Assembly (NCBI RefSeq): GCF_037327425.1 | Contig: NZ_CP147846.1 | Coordinates: 4,898,001 to 4,962,000, forward strand | Reading direction: 5' to 3' | Source of the DNA: Rhodococcus sovatensis | GTDB lineage: Bacteria; Actinomycetota; Actinomycetes; Mycobacteriales; Mycobacteriaceae | Length of the DNA: 64,000 nucleotides | In this document: positions 51,378-60,667 of the stretch, one piece after another | Numbering within the stretch: the stretch's first letter is position 1 | Layout of the letters: each line of letters starts with the position of its first letter | The notes under the pieces: model-generated | The model's input: the letters and a program-made list of their open reading frames with translations, nothing else | What the model was told of the DNA's origin: nothing | The model's database searches: none | Program-made: the position numbers and the translations under genes

Positions 51378-51815
51378 ATGAATGTCGCGATTGTCATCTT
51401 GATCGTGGTTGTCGGTGTCGTCGCCCTCGTTGCGGCGATCCTGTTCGTGACGCGGACAGTGCTGCGTCGGGTCACTCTGTCGTCCGGGCGGATGATAGCC
51501 GAGAACTTCGCCGACAAGGACATCGTTCGATCCGACCCAGCCGCGAACTTCTTCGGCCTCGCATCGAAGGGTGGGCGGCAGGTCCGCGGCAACGGCGCCC
51601 TTGTTCTCACCGAGCACGTGTTGTGGTTTCGTCGGATCGGTTCGACGCGTCCTCTCGAAATACCCTTGGCGTCAATCGAGTTGGTGGATATCGTTCGATC
51701 GCACGCCGGCAAGTCCGTCGGCCAGGATCTGCTCCGGGTGGGATTCGGTGGCGACTCTGCAGCTTGGTACGTGAACGATCCGCGTTCGTGGATCGACGGT
51801 ATCAAGCACCAGTAG
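51378..51815 (+). CDS. Membrane-anchored PH-like hypothetical protein
   Basis: 145 residues: an N-terminal membrane helix (NVAIVILIVVVGVVALVAAI) and a soluble beta-rich domain, GNGALVLTEHVLWFRRIGST, then LEIPLASIELVDIVRSHAGK and RVGFGGDSAAWYVNDPRSWI, resembling a PH/GRAM fold. The second helix (LSSGRMIAENFADKDIV) is polar. No family name is certain. It converges with the allophanate hydrolase gene, 16 bases apart. Confidence 0.65.
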   Translation: MNVAIVILIVVVGVVALVAAILFVTRTVLRRVTLSSGRMIAENFADKDIVRSDPAANFFGLASKGGRQVRGNGALVLTEHVLWFRRIGSTRPLEIPLASIELVDIVRSHAGKSVGQDLLRVGFGGDSAAWYVNDPRSWIDGIKHQ

Positions 51816-51831
51816 CTCCAAGCGCCAGTAG

Positions 51832-53523
51832 CTATCCGCCCGCCTGTACGGAAGCCCGGTACGAACGCCACCCGCCGAAGTCGGTGATGTCCAGCCCTGC
51901 TTCTGCAGCCTCGTGTGAACAGCAGAACCCGGTCACCCAACTGCCGTCGGAGAGTTCGATCTTCGTCAAACCCATCGGCACGGGAAGCCCAGCGAGGAAT
52001 GTCCCGAGGCCGGCCGCCGACATGCGGTACAGCTCGCCTGCGATGGGTGCACCCAGCCCGGGCCCCTGACGGACGAGTCCGGGTTTCGGCGGAGTCGTCC
52101 CTAGATCGACGAAGCGGTACGCGTCGGAGGTCAGCGCCTCGCCCAGAAAGCGCGCGCCACGATCGGTGAGCTGATGGTGGACTGGGAATCCCGACAGGTG
52201 TGCACCCACGACCAGCACATCCAAGCCTTCGTCGACGAGGACGGGGGCATAGGAGGAGCTGAGCTTGGCTGCAACATCGATCGCGACCTGATCGTGGAAC
52301 GTCGGAACCACCACCATCACACCGAATGGATTGTTGCCGAGGGTCGAAGCACCCGGCACCGCAACCGCTGCCATGTCCAGCAAGTTGCAGAAGTTGGTGA
52401 ACGTCCCCAACCGTCGATTGATTCCCAGTGGATCCGCTTGTACAGCAGAGATACTCGGGTGCTCGGTGGTCGTGGGGAGAAGCAATCCGTCGAATCCGTC
52501 GAGCAGAACCGACGCACGGCGTTTGCCCTTCGCGATCGTGGACAGGTCGTCGACGTAGCGGTGCGCTGACGGGTCTGCGGCGCCCCGAACTATCTGCGCG
52601 ACCGTCGGATCCGCCGAAGCAGGATCTCCGGCGAGGAATTCGCCGACCGCCGAGTAGCGCTGCGCAACGATGGCGCCGTCGTACAGCAGGGTAGCCACGT
52701 CGAGGAGCGACGAAATATCGACGGGCGCACAGTCGATGCCTTTCGATGCCAACCCGGCCACGGTCCGATCGAACGCGTCTTTGTACTCCGGGCTCAGCGC
52801 AGTGAGGTCCTCGGGCCGAGGTATCGCCACTCTCGGAGTCGAGCCGGCCGCGAGTGGCACATCGGCAGGCCACGTACGACTCCGCGGATCGGCGTCGTCG
52901 TAACCGGCCATGACTCGGGTGGCACGGGTGGCGGTGTCCAGATCGCCGGCCAGGACCGTCACGCAGTCGTAGTCGGCACAGGCCGGTACGACGCCGGTCG
53001 ACGGCACAACGCCGAGCGTCGTCTTGACTCCGACGAGCCCGTGGAACGCCGCCGGGACGCGGCCGGAACCGGCTGTATCGGTGCCGATTCCGATGTCGGC
53101 GATGCCCAGGGCCACAGCCACTGCTGATCCGGAACTCGAACCACCCGAGACGAGTTCGGGATCCCAGGCGCACCGGACGGCGCCGTACGGGCTGCGGGTG
53201 CCGACGAGACCCGTCGCGAATTGATCGAGGTTGGTCTTTCCGAGTATCAGTGCACCGTGCTCGACCAATCTCTGGACAGCTGTGGCAGACACCTCGGGAA
53301 CATAGGCATACTCCGGGCAGGCCGCGGTGGTGGGTAGTCCCGCTACATCGACGTTGTCCTTGACTGCGACGAGCATTCCCGCCAGCGGGAGTGTGGAATC
53401 CAGCGCGTGGGCATCGGCGAGTAGGTCGTCCTCGCTCCGAAGCGTGATCCAGACCTCGGGCCGGTCGACTTCGGCGATTCGTTTGTAGGCCCTACGAACT
53501 CGCTCGGTTGCCTCATGCTGCAT
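51832..53523 (-). CDS. atzF: Allophanate hydrolase
   Basis: 563 residues. The N-terminal amidase-signature domain has Lys55 (VAVKDNVDVAG), the Ser cluster GGSSSGSAVA near 127-135 and nucleophile Ser153 in DTAGSGRVPAA. The C-terminal AtzF domain (about 460-563) reads VVGAHLSGFPVHHQLTDRGA, ending ITDFGGWRSY. It hydrolyses allophanate to two NH3 and two CO2. ATG 53523 with AAGGAG 7 bases upstream; it overlaps the carboxyltransferase by 11 bases. Last step of the urea/guanidine operon. Confidence 0.92.
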   Translation of the reverse strand: MQHEATERVRRAYKRIAEVDRPEVWITLRSEDDLLADAHALDSTLPLAGMLVAVKDNVDVAGLPTTAACPEYAYVPEVSATAVQRLVEHGALILGKTNLDQFATGLVGTRSPYGAVRCAWDPELVSGGSSSGSAVAVALGIADIGIGTDTAGSGRVPAAFHGLVGVKTTLGVVPSTGVVPACADYDCVTVLAGDLDTATRATRVMAGYDDADPRSRTWPADVPLAAGSTPRVAIPRPEDLTALSPEYKDAFDRTVAGLASKGIDCAPVDISSLLDVATLLYDGAIVAQRYSAVGEFLAGDPASADPTVAQIVRGAADPSAHRYVDDLSTIAKGKRRASVLLDGFDGLLLPTTTEHPSISAVQADPLGINRRLGTFTNFCNLLDMAAVAVPGASTLGNNPFGVMVVVPTFHDQVAIDVAAKLSSSYAPVLVDEGLDVLVVGAHLSGFPVHHQLTDRGARFLGEALTSDAYRFVDLGTTPPKPGLVRQGPGLGAPIAGELYRMSAAGLGTFLAGLPVPMGLTKIELSDGSWVTGFCCSHEAAEAGLDITDFGGWRSYRASVQAGG

Positions 53524-55534
53524 CGGATCGCTCCTTCTTGGTGAATTCTCCAGCAGCGGACCACGCTGCGCGTTCGGCGTCGAACGCAACCGACTGCACG
53601 GCGCGGAACTTCTCGATGGAATCGCTGTTCGCGGCGAGGAACTCGTCGTGCTCGGCGAGGGAGAAGGTTCCGTCCGTGATCTCGACGCCACCGCCCCGCC
53701 CGGCCGCAGTGTCGGCCCTCAGATCCAGCAGCTCCTCGGGTGATACGGGGTACCAGGAGATGCGATCGAAGAATCTCAGCAGCCAAGGACTCTCTTTCTC
53801 GAAAGAACCACTCTGGTCTGGATACCGGTGATTCCATACCTGCGTGGTGCGGCCGACGAACTGGTATCCGCCTGGCCCCTCCATTCCGTAGATGCACAGG
53901 TATGCGCCGCCGATCCCGACTGCGTTCTCCGGCGTCCAGGTGCGGGCCGGGTTGTACTTGGTTGACACGAGCCGATGGCGCGGATCGAGTGGAGTCGCCA
54001 CGGGCGCGCCGAGATACACGTCGCCGAGACCGAGAACCATGTAGTCCGCTGCGAAGACGGTGTCGAAAACGTCTGCGACGCTGTCGAGCCCGTTCATCCG
54101 ACGGATGAACTCGATGTTCCATGGGCACCACGGCGCGTCCGAGCGCACACCGTGCATGTACCGGGCGATGGCCTCGCGGGTCGCGGGATCGTCCCAGGAC
54201 AACGGCATGCGGATGGTACGGGAGGGCACCACCAATTCCGAAGCTGCGGGGAGATCGTCCTCGATCTCGTGCAGCAGTCCCATCAGTGACGTGATGGGCA
54301 GTACATCCGGGTCGACCTTGACCTGCAGCGACCGGATGCCGGGTGTCAGATCGAGCAGGCCATGTGGATTCAGCGCGTCGACCCGCTGGTGCAGAGCATG
54401 GGCGCGAGCCCGGAGTGCCAGGTCGAGTTTCATGTCTCCGTATTCGACGAGAACGTTGTCGTCGCCGGACCTGCGATACGTCACCGCTGTGTCACCGTCG
54501 CGTCGCGCGATCACCCCGTCGTCACCGTCTCCGCCGGAGGAGAAGACGACCGGCAACGACGCTCGGCGCTCCAGCCCCAGTGCGCCGAGCGCAGCGGCGT
54601 GTGCGGCCTTCACCGGAACGAATCGGATGGTGTCCCCTGGCTTGAGCTGTCCGAGCTTCCAGCGTTCGGCGGCGACGACCGTCACCGGGCACACGAAGCC
54701 CCCGAGGCTCGGGCCGTCGGGACCCAGCAGAATCGGTGTGTCTCCGGTGAAGTCGAGAGCACCGACGGAATACGCGTTGTCGTGAATATTCGACGGGTGC
54801 AGGCCGGCTTCGCCGCCGTCCTCTCGGGCCCATTCCGGTTTGGGCCCGATGAGACGTACTCCGGTGCGGTCGGAGTTGAAGTGCACCTCGTAGTCGGTCG
54901 AGTAGAGGGTGTCCATGTCGGCGCGAGTGAAGAACTCCGGCGCGCCGTGCGGTCCCTCGGTGACGGCTATGTTCCAATTCCCGCCGTTCGATGTCGAGGG
55001 TAGGACCGGACGATGCTCCATGGGGATCGAACGAATGCGATCGGAATCGTGAAGACCTTCGATTTCGAGAATGTCCCCCTCGCCGAGGGTGCCGCCCCGG
55101 TACCCGCCGAATTTGCCGAGGGTGAAGGTCGACGCGCTACCGAGGTAGTCCTCGATCTCGATGCTGCCCTGAACCGTCACGTACACACGTAGTCCGGCGC
55201 CATGCGTCGGGCCGACGTCCAACACAGCACCTGCAGGAACTACGACAGGACGCCACTGCGGTACGTCCCGACCGTCGATGCGGACCCGAGCGTCGGCGCC
55301 GGTGACGCACACGTAGGTGTCGGCGTCGAACGTCAGTGCCGGACCTGACATCGCCGACTCCAGACCCGGCGCCCCCTCGGGATTACCGAGCGCGACGTTG
55401 CCGAGACGGAAGGACAGGTCGTCCATCGGCCCCGACGGCGGCACGCCCACCTTCCAATATCCGACGCGTCCAGGCCAGTCCTGGATAGTGGTGAGCATGC
55501 CGGGTCGAACCACGGTCATCTTGGTGACGCTCAT
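53513..55534 (-). CDS. Urea/guanidine carboxylase carboxyltransferase subunit (PxpB/PxpC-type fusion)
   Basis: 673 residues with two carboxyltransferase domains: first the KipA-like CT_A_B (MTVVRPGMLTTIQDWPGRVG, then VPPSGPMDDLSFRLGN), then the KipI-like CT_C_D (DEFYADYM-like FAADYMVLGLGDVYLGAP, then RHRLVSTKYNPARTWTP). In a full urea carboxylase (~1200 residues) these domains lie between an N-terminal biotin carboxylase and a C-terminal biotin carrier. Both flanking domains are missing here and no other gene in the window supplies them. It may be a stand-alone subunit with the carboxylase encoded elsewhere, or a truncated enzyme. Overlaps with neighbours make it part of one operon. Confidence 0.83.
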   Translation of the reverse strand: MSVTKMTVVRPGMLTTIQDWPGRVGYWKVGVPPSGPMDDLSFRLGNVALGNPEGAPGLESAMSGPALTFDADTYVCVTGADARVRIDGRDVPQWRPVVVPAGAVLDVGPTHGAGLRVYVTVQGSIEIEDYLGSASTFTLGKFGGYRGGTLGEGDILEIEGLHDSDRIRSIPMEHRPVLPSTSNGGNWNIAVTEGPHGAPEFFTRADMDTLYSTDYEVHFNSDRTGVRLIGPKPEWAREDGGEAGLHPSNIHDNAYSVGALDFTGDTPILLGPDGPSLGGFVCPVTVVAAERWKLGQLKPGDTIRFVPVKAAHAAALGALGLERRASLPVVFSSGGDGDDGVIARRDGDTAVTYRRSGDDNVLVEYGDMKLDLALRARAHALHQRVDALNPHGLLDLTPGIRSLQVKVDPDVLPITSLMGLLHEIEDDLPAASELVVPSRTIRMPLSWDDPATREAIARYMHGVRSDAPWCPWNIEFIRRMNGLDSVADVFDTVFAADYMVLGLGDVYLGAPVATPLDPRHRLVSTKYNPARTWTPENAVGIGGAYLCIYGMEGPGGYQFVGRTTQVWNHRYPDQSGSFEKESPWLLRFFDRISWYPVSPEELLDLRADTAAGRGGGVEITDGTFSLAEHDEFLAANSDSIEKFRAVQSVAFDAERAAWSAAGEFTKKERSDAA

Positions 55535-56151
55535 GATCGGGTCACCACCATCCGTACCGGCGTGGGATCGAATCCATTGCAGGGGTTGTTGATCTGGGGG
55601 CAGTTCGACACCAGGACGAGAGTGTCGATCTCGGCTCTCAGTGACAGGGACTTACCGGGTGCCGACAGCCCGTCGACGATGCCGAGAGTTCCGTCGGCGT
55701 CCACCGGGACATTCATGAAGAAGTTGATGTTGGACACCATGTCCCGCTTGCCGAGTCCCCACTTGGCGCCTTCGATCAAGAAGTTTTCCACGCACGCGTG
55801 CTGGTGTTTGGTGTGGTGGCCGTAGCGCAGTGTGTTCGATTCCTGCGAGCAGGCGCCACCGACGGTGTCGTGGTTGCCGACCTCGTCGGCGACGATCGTC
55901 ATCAGCGGTGTCGAGTCATCGCTCAGCAGAATGCTTCCGGTGGTGAGAAACAGGTTGCGCTGCGCGGCGATCGTCGCACTGGCGGAGTAGCGGACAGCGT
56001 GATCCTGCGCCGAGTACACCAGCGTGTCGACGGCCTGGTTTCCGTGGAGGTCGATGATCGTCAGTACGTCACCGGCCGCCACGACGGTGGACCAGGATGC
56101 ACGCGCATCGGCGCACTGGTCGAGAATGATCGTGTCGAGTGTCGTTGTCAT
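55531..56151 (-). CDS. DUF1989 urea-carboxylase-associated protein (CgdA/CgdB type, 206 residues)
   Basis: TLDTIILDQCADARASWSTV starts the protein, then VYSAQDHAVRYSASATIAAQ, VADEVGNHDTVGGACSQESN, and INFFMNVPVDADGTLGIV. The Cys and His-rich loops are the conserved core of DUF1989. Related pairs (CgdA/CgdB) deiminate carboxyguanidine to allophanate. It overlaps the carboxyltransferase and its partner by 4 bases on each side. Which of the two is CgdA cannot be settled. Confidence 0.83.
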   Translation of the reverse strand: MTTTLDTIILDQCADARASWSTVVAAGDVLTIIDLHGNQAVDTLVYSAQDHAVRYSASATIAAQRNLFLTTGSILLSDDSTPLMTIVADEVGNHDTVGGACSQESNTLRYGHHTKHQHACVENFLIEGAKWGLGKRDMVSNINFFMNVPVDADGTLGIVDGLSAPGKSLSLRAEIDTLVLVSNCPQINNPCNGFDPTPVRMVVTRS

Positions 56152-56942
56152 CGGGTGCCTTTCAGGCCGGAATTCCACGTAGACTCGGTATTCCAGACTG
56201 CGCGTTGGTATTCGGGTTCGGTGTTGGGCAGGTCCGCCAACTCCTCGGTGGCATCCCAGGCCAGCACGTCCAGCGCGGTGGTGTCGAAGGTCCGGGATGG
56301 ATCGAGTGGATGAGCGGTGTTGGCGAGCAGTACGACGACCGGGAGATGGATCAGTAGGTCGATCTCTGCCCCTGCGCCTGCGGTGCCGGTGCTCATCAAT
56401 GAGCCCTCGGACTCGACGCGTACCCCGTGGAAGAACGAGATCGACGGTGGAAGATCCCGTGGTTCGAGGCCGTTCTTCGCTGCGGCGACAGTGAACAGTT
56501 CCCGTCCAGCCGGCGACGTGGAATGCAATGCGCCGCTTCCGTATTTCGCGGCGTTCGACTTCGCGGAGGTAGTGCCGCACAAGGCGTCGTGGTGTCCGGA
56601 ACTGTCGGCGACGACGGTGGCGAGCACCCGGCCCTGATCGGACAGCAGAGGATGTCCGACGCCGAGGTATGCCTGCCACGGAACCTTGACGGTGTCGGCG
56701 GCGTTCAGGCGCTCCCACGGGGCATCGGCGCGGTAGAGCAGGATGTTCGCGCAGGCGTTGCCGTCGACGTCGCGTAGCCGGAGCCTGGTTCCTCGGGACA
56801 GGACCATGGTGGTGTACCGGCCGCCGGGAACGGTGTCGGCGAAGGTGAGTCGATCGACGCCGTCGGGCGGGGTGGGGCCGTCGATGGCGATGGCCTGGGA
56901 CCTGGCGTGTTCTTTGGCTGCCTGTGTGGTTGCAGTGCTCAT
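56148..56942 (-). CDS. DUF1989 urea-carboxylase-associated protein (264 residues)
   Basis: Same fold as its neighbour: LRLRDVDGNACANILLYRAD, APWERLNAADTVKVPWQAYL, VVADSSGHHDALCGTTSAKS, then PPSISFFHGVRVESEGSL. The pair resembles the two subunits of carboxyguanidine deiminase. ATG 56942 overlaps the permease stop; the open frame to 57074 lies inside the permease gene and is rejected. Confidence 0.83.
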   Translation of the reverse strand: MSTATTQAAKEHARSQAIAIDGPTPPDGVDRLTFADTVPGGRYTTMVLSRGTRLRLRDVDGNACANILLYRADAPWERLNAADTVKVPWQAYLGVGHPLLSDQGRVLATVVADSSGHHDALCGTTSAKSNAAKYGSGALHSTSPAGRELFTVAAAKNGLEPRDLPPSISFFHGVRVESEGSLMSTGTAGAGAEIDLLIHLPVVVLLANTAHPLDPSRTFDTTALDVLAWDATEELADLPNTEPEYQRAVWNTESTWNSGLKGTR

Positions 56943-58519
56943 GCGTTGGTGCTTTCTTGTCGTGACGAAGGAGCGTGCGGATGAGCGGTTGCTGGCCGTG
57001 GGTGGGTCTTTCCGCGGGGGAAGCAGGCGATACCCACGACGATGACGGCGAGGACCGTCAATGGTGCAGCCCACAGCAGGACCGGGTAGTCACCGGTGGG
57101 ATCGAAGATCTCGGCCCGAGGCCAGGACAGGTTGACCACCATCAGGCCGCCGTAGAGGACGGCAGCGACGTTGACGGGGATGCCGAGCCAGCCGAGGGTG
57201 AAGAGCTTTTTGCCCTCGGCGTCCACCTGGACTCCCCCGTGAGGCCACCCTTTCAGTCGTTGGAAGAGAAGGGGAACCGTCACCATCATGTAGGCGAGGT
57301 AGATCAGCACGATGCACACGCTGGTGAGCGTCGTGAACAGCGCGGCGTTGCCGAGGTTGACGACCAACACTGCGACGCAGGCGAGTCCGATGAGAACCGA
57401 AGGGGCGATAGGAGTTCCGGTCTTCGAGTTGATCTTGGACAGTACCTGTGAGGCGGGGAGTCTTCCGTCGCGAGCCATCGAGAACATCAGCCTCGATGCG
57501 GCCGTCTGAATGGCCAACGTGCAGATGAAGACTGCGATTGCGACATCGATCAGCAGCACCGTCCCCCATGGCGAGGTGAGGATCGAATCGATCACGTACG
57601 GGAGGCCGAGCGTCGCGAGGTTTCCGTCGGTCAGTGACGGAGCCGCCATGAGTGCGCCGACGATCATCAGACCGCCACCGAGCGCGGATGCGGACAGTGC
57701 CAGGCGGATGGTGCGAGGTGCGACGCGACGCGGGTTGTGGGTTTCCTCGGCAAGTTCACCCGCGGAACCGAAACCGACCATGACGTAGGCGGCCATGAGG
57801 CCCGAGACTATCCATGCCCAGATGTATCCGGGTTCTGCGCCAGCGGCTCCGGTGTCGAGTACCACCTGCGGTCCGCGTTGGGCGTGGGTGAAGAAGACTG
57901 CAACCAATGCGATGACACCGACGATCTCGCACGTGACGCCGATGCTGTTGATGCGCGACATCCAGTTGACGCCGATCGAGTTGATGGTCGTCGTGGCGAC
58001 GAGCAAGACGGACCCGAGAATTACGGCGTTGGTGGCTCCGCTCGGCGAGGTGAGTGCCGGATCGTCGCCGACGATCTGAAATCCGCTCCAGATGCTGGGA
58101 AGGACCACCTGTAGGGCGATTGCCGCAGCCGATGCGGTCACGACCTGCGCGATGATCATGAACCAGCCGGCGAACCAACCGACGATCTCACCGCCCATGC
58201 GTCGGGACCACTGGTAGATGGCTCCCGAAATCGGATATCGCGCCGCAAGTTCCGCGAAGTTGAGGGCGACCATGAACTGGCCCAGGAACACCAACGGCCA
58301 GGTGAAGAAGAAGGCCGGGCCGCCGAAGCTGAATCCGAGAGCGAAGAGCTGGAAGATTGTGGTGAGGATCGATACGAACGAGAAGCCTGCGGCGAACGAT
58401 GCGAACTTGCCGAGCGAACGGTGCAGTTGCTGTTCGTATCCCAGCTCGGCGAGATCCGACTGGTCGCTGGAGACCGGTGCCGGTGAACCCTCGTGCGCGG
58501 GCAGAGTAGTCGAGCTCAT
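56939..58519 (-). CDS. APC-superfamily permease
   Basis: 526 residues, about twelve membrane helices. The first is FASFAAGFSFVSILTTIFQL; LAARYPISGAIYQWSRRMGGE is typical of the APC/GABA-permease group, and GSAGELAEETHNPRRVAP matches too. In this context it should import urea, guanidine or a related amide, but APC members move many amines. The ATG at 58519 has AGGAG about 6 bases upstream and heads the operon. An open frame to 58954 is rejected. Likely repressed by the divergent TetR protein. Confidence 0.86.
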   Translation of the reverse strand: MSSTTLPAHEGSPAPVSSDQSDLAELGYEQQLHRSLGKFASFAAGFSFVSILTTIFQLFALGFSFGGPAFFFTWPLVFLGQFMVALNFAELAARYPISGAIYQWSRRMGGEIVGWFAGWFMIIAQVVTASAAAIALQVVLPSIWSGFQIVGDDPALTSPSGATNAVILGSVLLVATTTINSIGVNWMSRINSIGVTCEIVGVIALVAVFFTHAQRGPQVVLDTGAAGAEPGYIWAWIVSGLMAAYVMVGFGSAGELAEETHNPRRVAPRTIRLALSASALGGGLMIVGALMAAPSLTDGNLATLGLPYVIDSILTSPWGTVLLIDVAIAVFICTLAIQTAASRLMFSMARDGRLPASQVLSKINSKTGTPIAPSVLIGLACVAVLVVNLGNAALFTTLTSVCIVLIYLAYMMVTVPLLFQRLKGWPHGGVQVDAEGKKLFTLGWLGIPVNVAAVLYGGLMVVNLSWPRAEIFDPTGDYPVLLWAAPLTVLAVIVVGIACFPRGKTHPRPATAHPHAPSSRQESTNA

Positions 58520-58575
58520 GTGCGTCTCCTGGAAGGAAGAAGAGATGACCGCCCGTCTGCGCTGCCGGTGCGGGG

Positions 58576-58595
58576 TTTCTGTCAGTCGATAGTTT
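58576..58595. promoter_or_regulatory. TetR operator candidate 2 (partial)
   Basis: One half TTTCTGTCA is identical to a half-site of site 1 (58671-58690); the other half, CGATAGTTT, matches only 5 of 9. It lies 57 bases before the permease start and could be a weaker site. Confidence 0.35.
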
Positions 58596-58670
58596 TCCGT
58601 GTCGACAGATCCCGTGGGTGACGCTCGTGTATCGAACAGTGGCGTCTGTGAAACAACTGTGTTTCCTCTA

Positions 58671-58690
58671 TTTCTATCAAGTGACAGAAA
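58671..58690. promoter_or_regulatory. TetR operator candidate 1
   Basis: TTTCTATCA-AG-TGACAGAAA: 9-2-9 inverted repeat with a single mismatch, 36 bases upstream of the tetR start. Typical size and place for an autoregulatory TetR site serving both genes. Confidence 0.6.
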
Positions 58691-58726
58691 CTTCACCGTC
58701 TGCTTTTCGATGCCAGGATGGACACC

Positions 58727-59398
58727 ATGACGACCGCAGGCCGACCGAGGCTCAGTACGAAGAAGCGGCCGGGAGAGACGGCTCGCGAGGAAATCCTCGA
58801 CGCTGCTGCGGAGCTGTTCACCACCCGCGGGTTCACCAATACCTCGACGCGGATGATCGCCGAGGCTGTCGGAATGCGTCAGGCATCGCTGTATCACCAC
58901 TTCGCCAACAAGGACGAGCTGCTCGACGCGCTGCTGAGCGGGACCGTCGATCATCCGCTGGCCGTCGCGCAGTCCATCCGCGGTTCGGATGCACGACCCG
59001 AGGTGAAGATGTATGCGCTCGCACTGTTCGACGCCGGTCAGCTGGGACGATCCACCTGGAATCTTGGTGCGCTCTATCTACTGCCGGAGCTACGCAACGA
59101 GCGGTTCGAAACCTTCCGGGCACACCGCCACGCACTGATGGACCTGTATGCCTCGATCGCTGCGGAAGTGCTCGACGGGACGGTTGGCGCTGTCCCGGGT
59201 ACGGAGGATCTGCCGTTCCGATTGGTGGAGACAGTCGTCAATGGGCGGGCCGATGCCGAAAGCGGTCGCCCCTCGCCTGCCGGGGACTATGCCCGCGTGG
59301 TGGCCGAGGCGGCCGTGCGCGCCCTCGGGTGGACAGGGTCGGTGGCCGAGTTGCACGCGGAGGCGGTGACGTTCTCGGAGGGCATACTTGCGTGGTGA
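58727..59398 (+). CDS. TetR-family transcriptional regulator
   Basis: 223 residues. The DNA-binding domain is AREEILDAAAELFTTRGFTN, then IAEAVGMRQASLYHHFANKDELL; the ligand domain is unlike any I can name. ATG 58727 with AGGA 8 bases upstream is preferred to ATG 58718. It is divergent from the permease-urea operon and probably represses it through 58671-58690. Confidence 0.88.
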   Translation: MTTAGRPRLSTKKRPGETAREEILDAAAELFTTRGFTNTSTRMIAEAVGMRQASLYHHFANKDELLDALLSGTVDHPLAVAQSIRGSDARPEVKMYALALFDAGQLGRSTWNLGALYLLPELRNERFETFRAHRHALMDLYASIAAEVLDGTVGAVPGTEDLPFRLVETVVNGRADAESGRPSPAGDYARVVAEAAVRALGWTGSVAELHAEAVTFSEGILAW

Positions 59399-59434
59399 CC
59401 GAACATACTGACTGGGCTGAGAACCCGTCGATCG

Positions 59435-60259
59435 ATGGCTAAGAAGAACCAGCAGCAGCCCGTAGGACCCGTTGCCGGTGTGTACGAGATCGACACCGGC
59501 ACCTGTGCGCTCGTTCGCGACACGTTGACCGCCGACGGGTGGATCATCGAGGTCAACGGTGTCCCGAGTTCGCACATCGACGTCGACGACCCGACCCAAC
59601 TCGACTTCGAGTACATGCGCTGGATCGCGGGACTCGTTCGGCATCATAAATTTCCGGGTCCGCGGTTGCGGGCGCTGCATCTCGGCGGTGGCGCGTGCAC
59701 TCTCGCTCGTTACTTCGCGTCGGTATACCCCGACGCTAGGCAGGTCGTCGTCGAATTGGATGGCGCGCTGGCCCAACTCGTTCGCGAATGGTTCGACCTA
59801 CCCCGCGCGCCGTTGCTTCGCATCCGGGTGGGGGAAGCGCGCGCCGTCACCGAGACACTGACCGAGGACAGCCGCGATCTCGTCATCCGTGATGTGTTCG
59901 CCGGAGCGCTCACTCCCGGTCCGCTGCTGACACTCGAATTCACCGAGCATGTCCGACGCGTTCTCGCGCCGGGTGGCATCTACGTCGTCAACTGCGGAGA
60001 CACCCGCGATCTGACGCTGGCGAAGCGTGAGGCAGCGACGATCGGCAGCATCTTCCCGTACCTGTCGATCATCGCTGATCCGGCGATGTTGAAGGGGCGA
60101 CGCTACGGCAACGTGGTCATCGCAGGGAGTGATGTTCCTCTGGGCGAGGATCCTGCGCTTGCTCGCGAACTGCTCGGCGGCGGTGTGCCGGCGCAAGTGT
60201 GGTCGGACGAGCGGGTACGCACTTTCGCGCGAGATGCGAAACCCCTACGAGATACTTGA
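59435..60259 (+). CDS. Spermidine-synthase-like methyltransferase-fold protein
   Basis: 274 residues: ALHLGGGACTLARYFASVYP (SAM/dcSAM glycine loop), QVVVELDGALAQLVREWFDL, then DLVIRDVFAGALTPGPLL. The usual SpeE catalytic YxDxF pattern is absent, so true spermidine synthase activity is doubtful. Related proteins in mycobacteria are of unknown function. It starts 36 bases after the tetR stop, maybe co-transcribed. Confidence 0.78.
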   Translation: MAKKNQQQPVGPVAGVYEIDTGTCALVRDTLTADGWIIEVNGVPSSHIDVDDPTQLDFEYMRWIAGLVRHHKFPGPRLRALHLGGGACTLARYFASVYPDARQVVVELDGALAQLVREWFDLPRAPLLRIRVGEARAVTETLTEDSRDLVIRDVFAGALTPGPLLTLEFTEHVRRVLAPGGIYVVNCGDTRDLTLAKREAATIGSIFPYLSIIADPAMLKGRRYGNVVIAGSDVPLGEDPALARELLGGGVPAQVWSDERVRTFARDAKPLRDT

Positions 60260-60332
60260 TCCGCACAGCCGTTTCGCGCATAGGGTGGAAGGGTCAACCC
60301 CCGATCGCGAATGTTGCAGAAGGATACGAACA

Positions 60333-60626
60333 ATGGCGCTCATCGCTCTGCTCGATTTGAAGTTCAAGCCCGACATGCTCGACGACGCCAAGGTGGTACT
60401 CGCCAAAGTCCTCGCCGATACCCGGGCTTTCGATGGCTGCCAGGGAGTCGACGTGCTCGTCGATGCCGACGACGAGACGCATTGGATCGCCTACGAGCGT
60501 TGGGAATCCGCAGAGGCGGACGCGAAGTACCGCGAGTTCCGTGCCGGAGAAGGCAAGGTCACCGAGCTCGGCCCACTGCTCGCCGGTGCCCCCGGACTGA
60601 GCAAGTTCACCGTGGCCGATGTATGA
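60333..60626 (+). CDS. Antibiotic-biosynthesis-monooxygenase (ABM) domain protein
   Basis: 97 residues: MALIALLDLKFKPDMLDDAK, then CQGVDVLVDADDETHWIAYERW, then AEADAKYREFRA. The ferredoxin-like dimeric alpha-beta barrel seen in YgiN-type quinol monooxygenases. Substrate unknown. ATG 60333; the longer frame from 60129 runs through the preceding gene. Confidence 0.8.
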   Translation: MALIALLDLKFKPDMLDDAKVVLAKVLADTRAFDGCQGVDVLVDADDETHWIAYERWESAEADAKYREFRAGEGKVTELGPLLAGAPGLSKFTVADV

Positions 60627-60667
60627 CGGCGTCTCGACAGTGACGGCTTCCGAAGGGTGACTGGCTT

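Noticed and set aside
51809..51833. Duplicated CCAGTAGCT at the convergent stop codons of the PH-like and allophanate hydrolase genes
   Set aside because: Probably a short local duplication; too small and without flanking structure to suggest an att site.
58520..58726. Possible guanidine-I (ykkC) riboswitch before the permease/urea operon
   Set aside because: The conserved ykkC loops are not recognisable; the region is explained by two operator-like palindromes.
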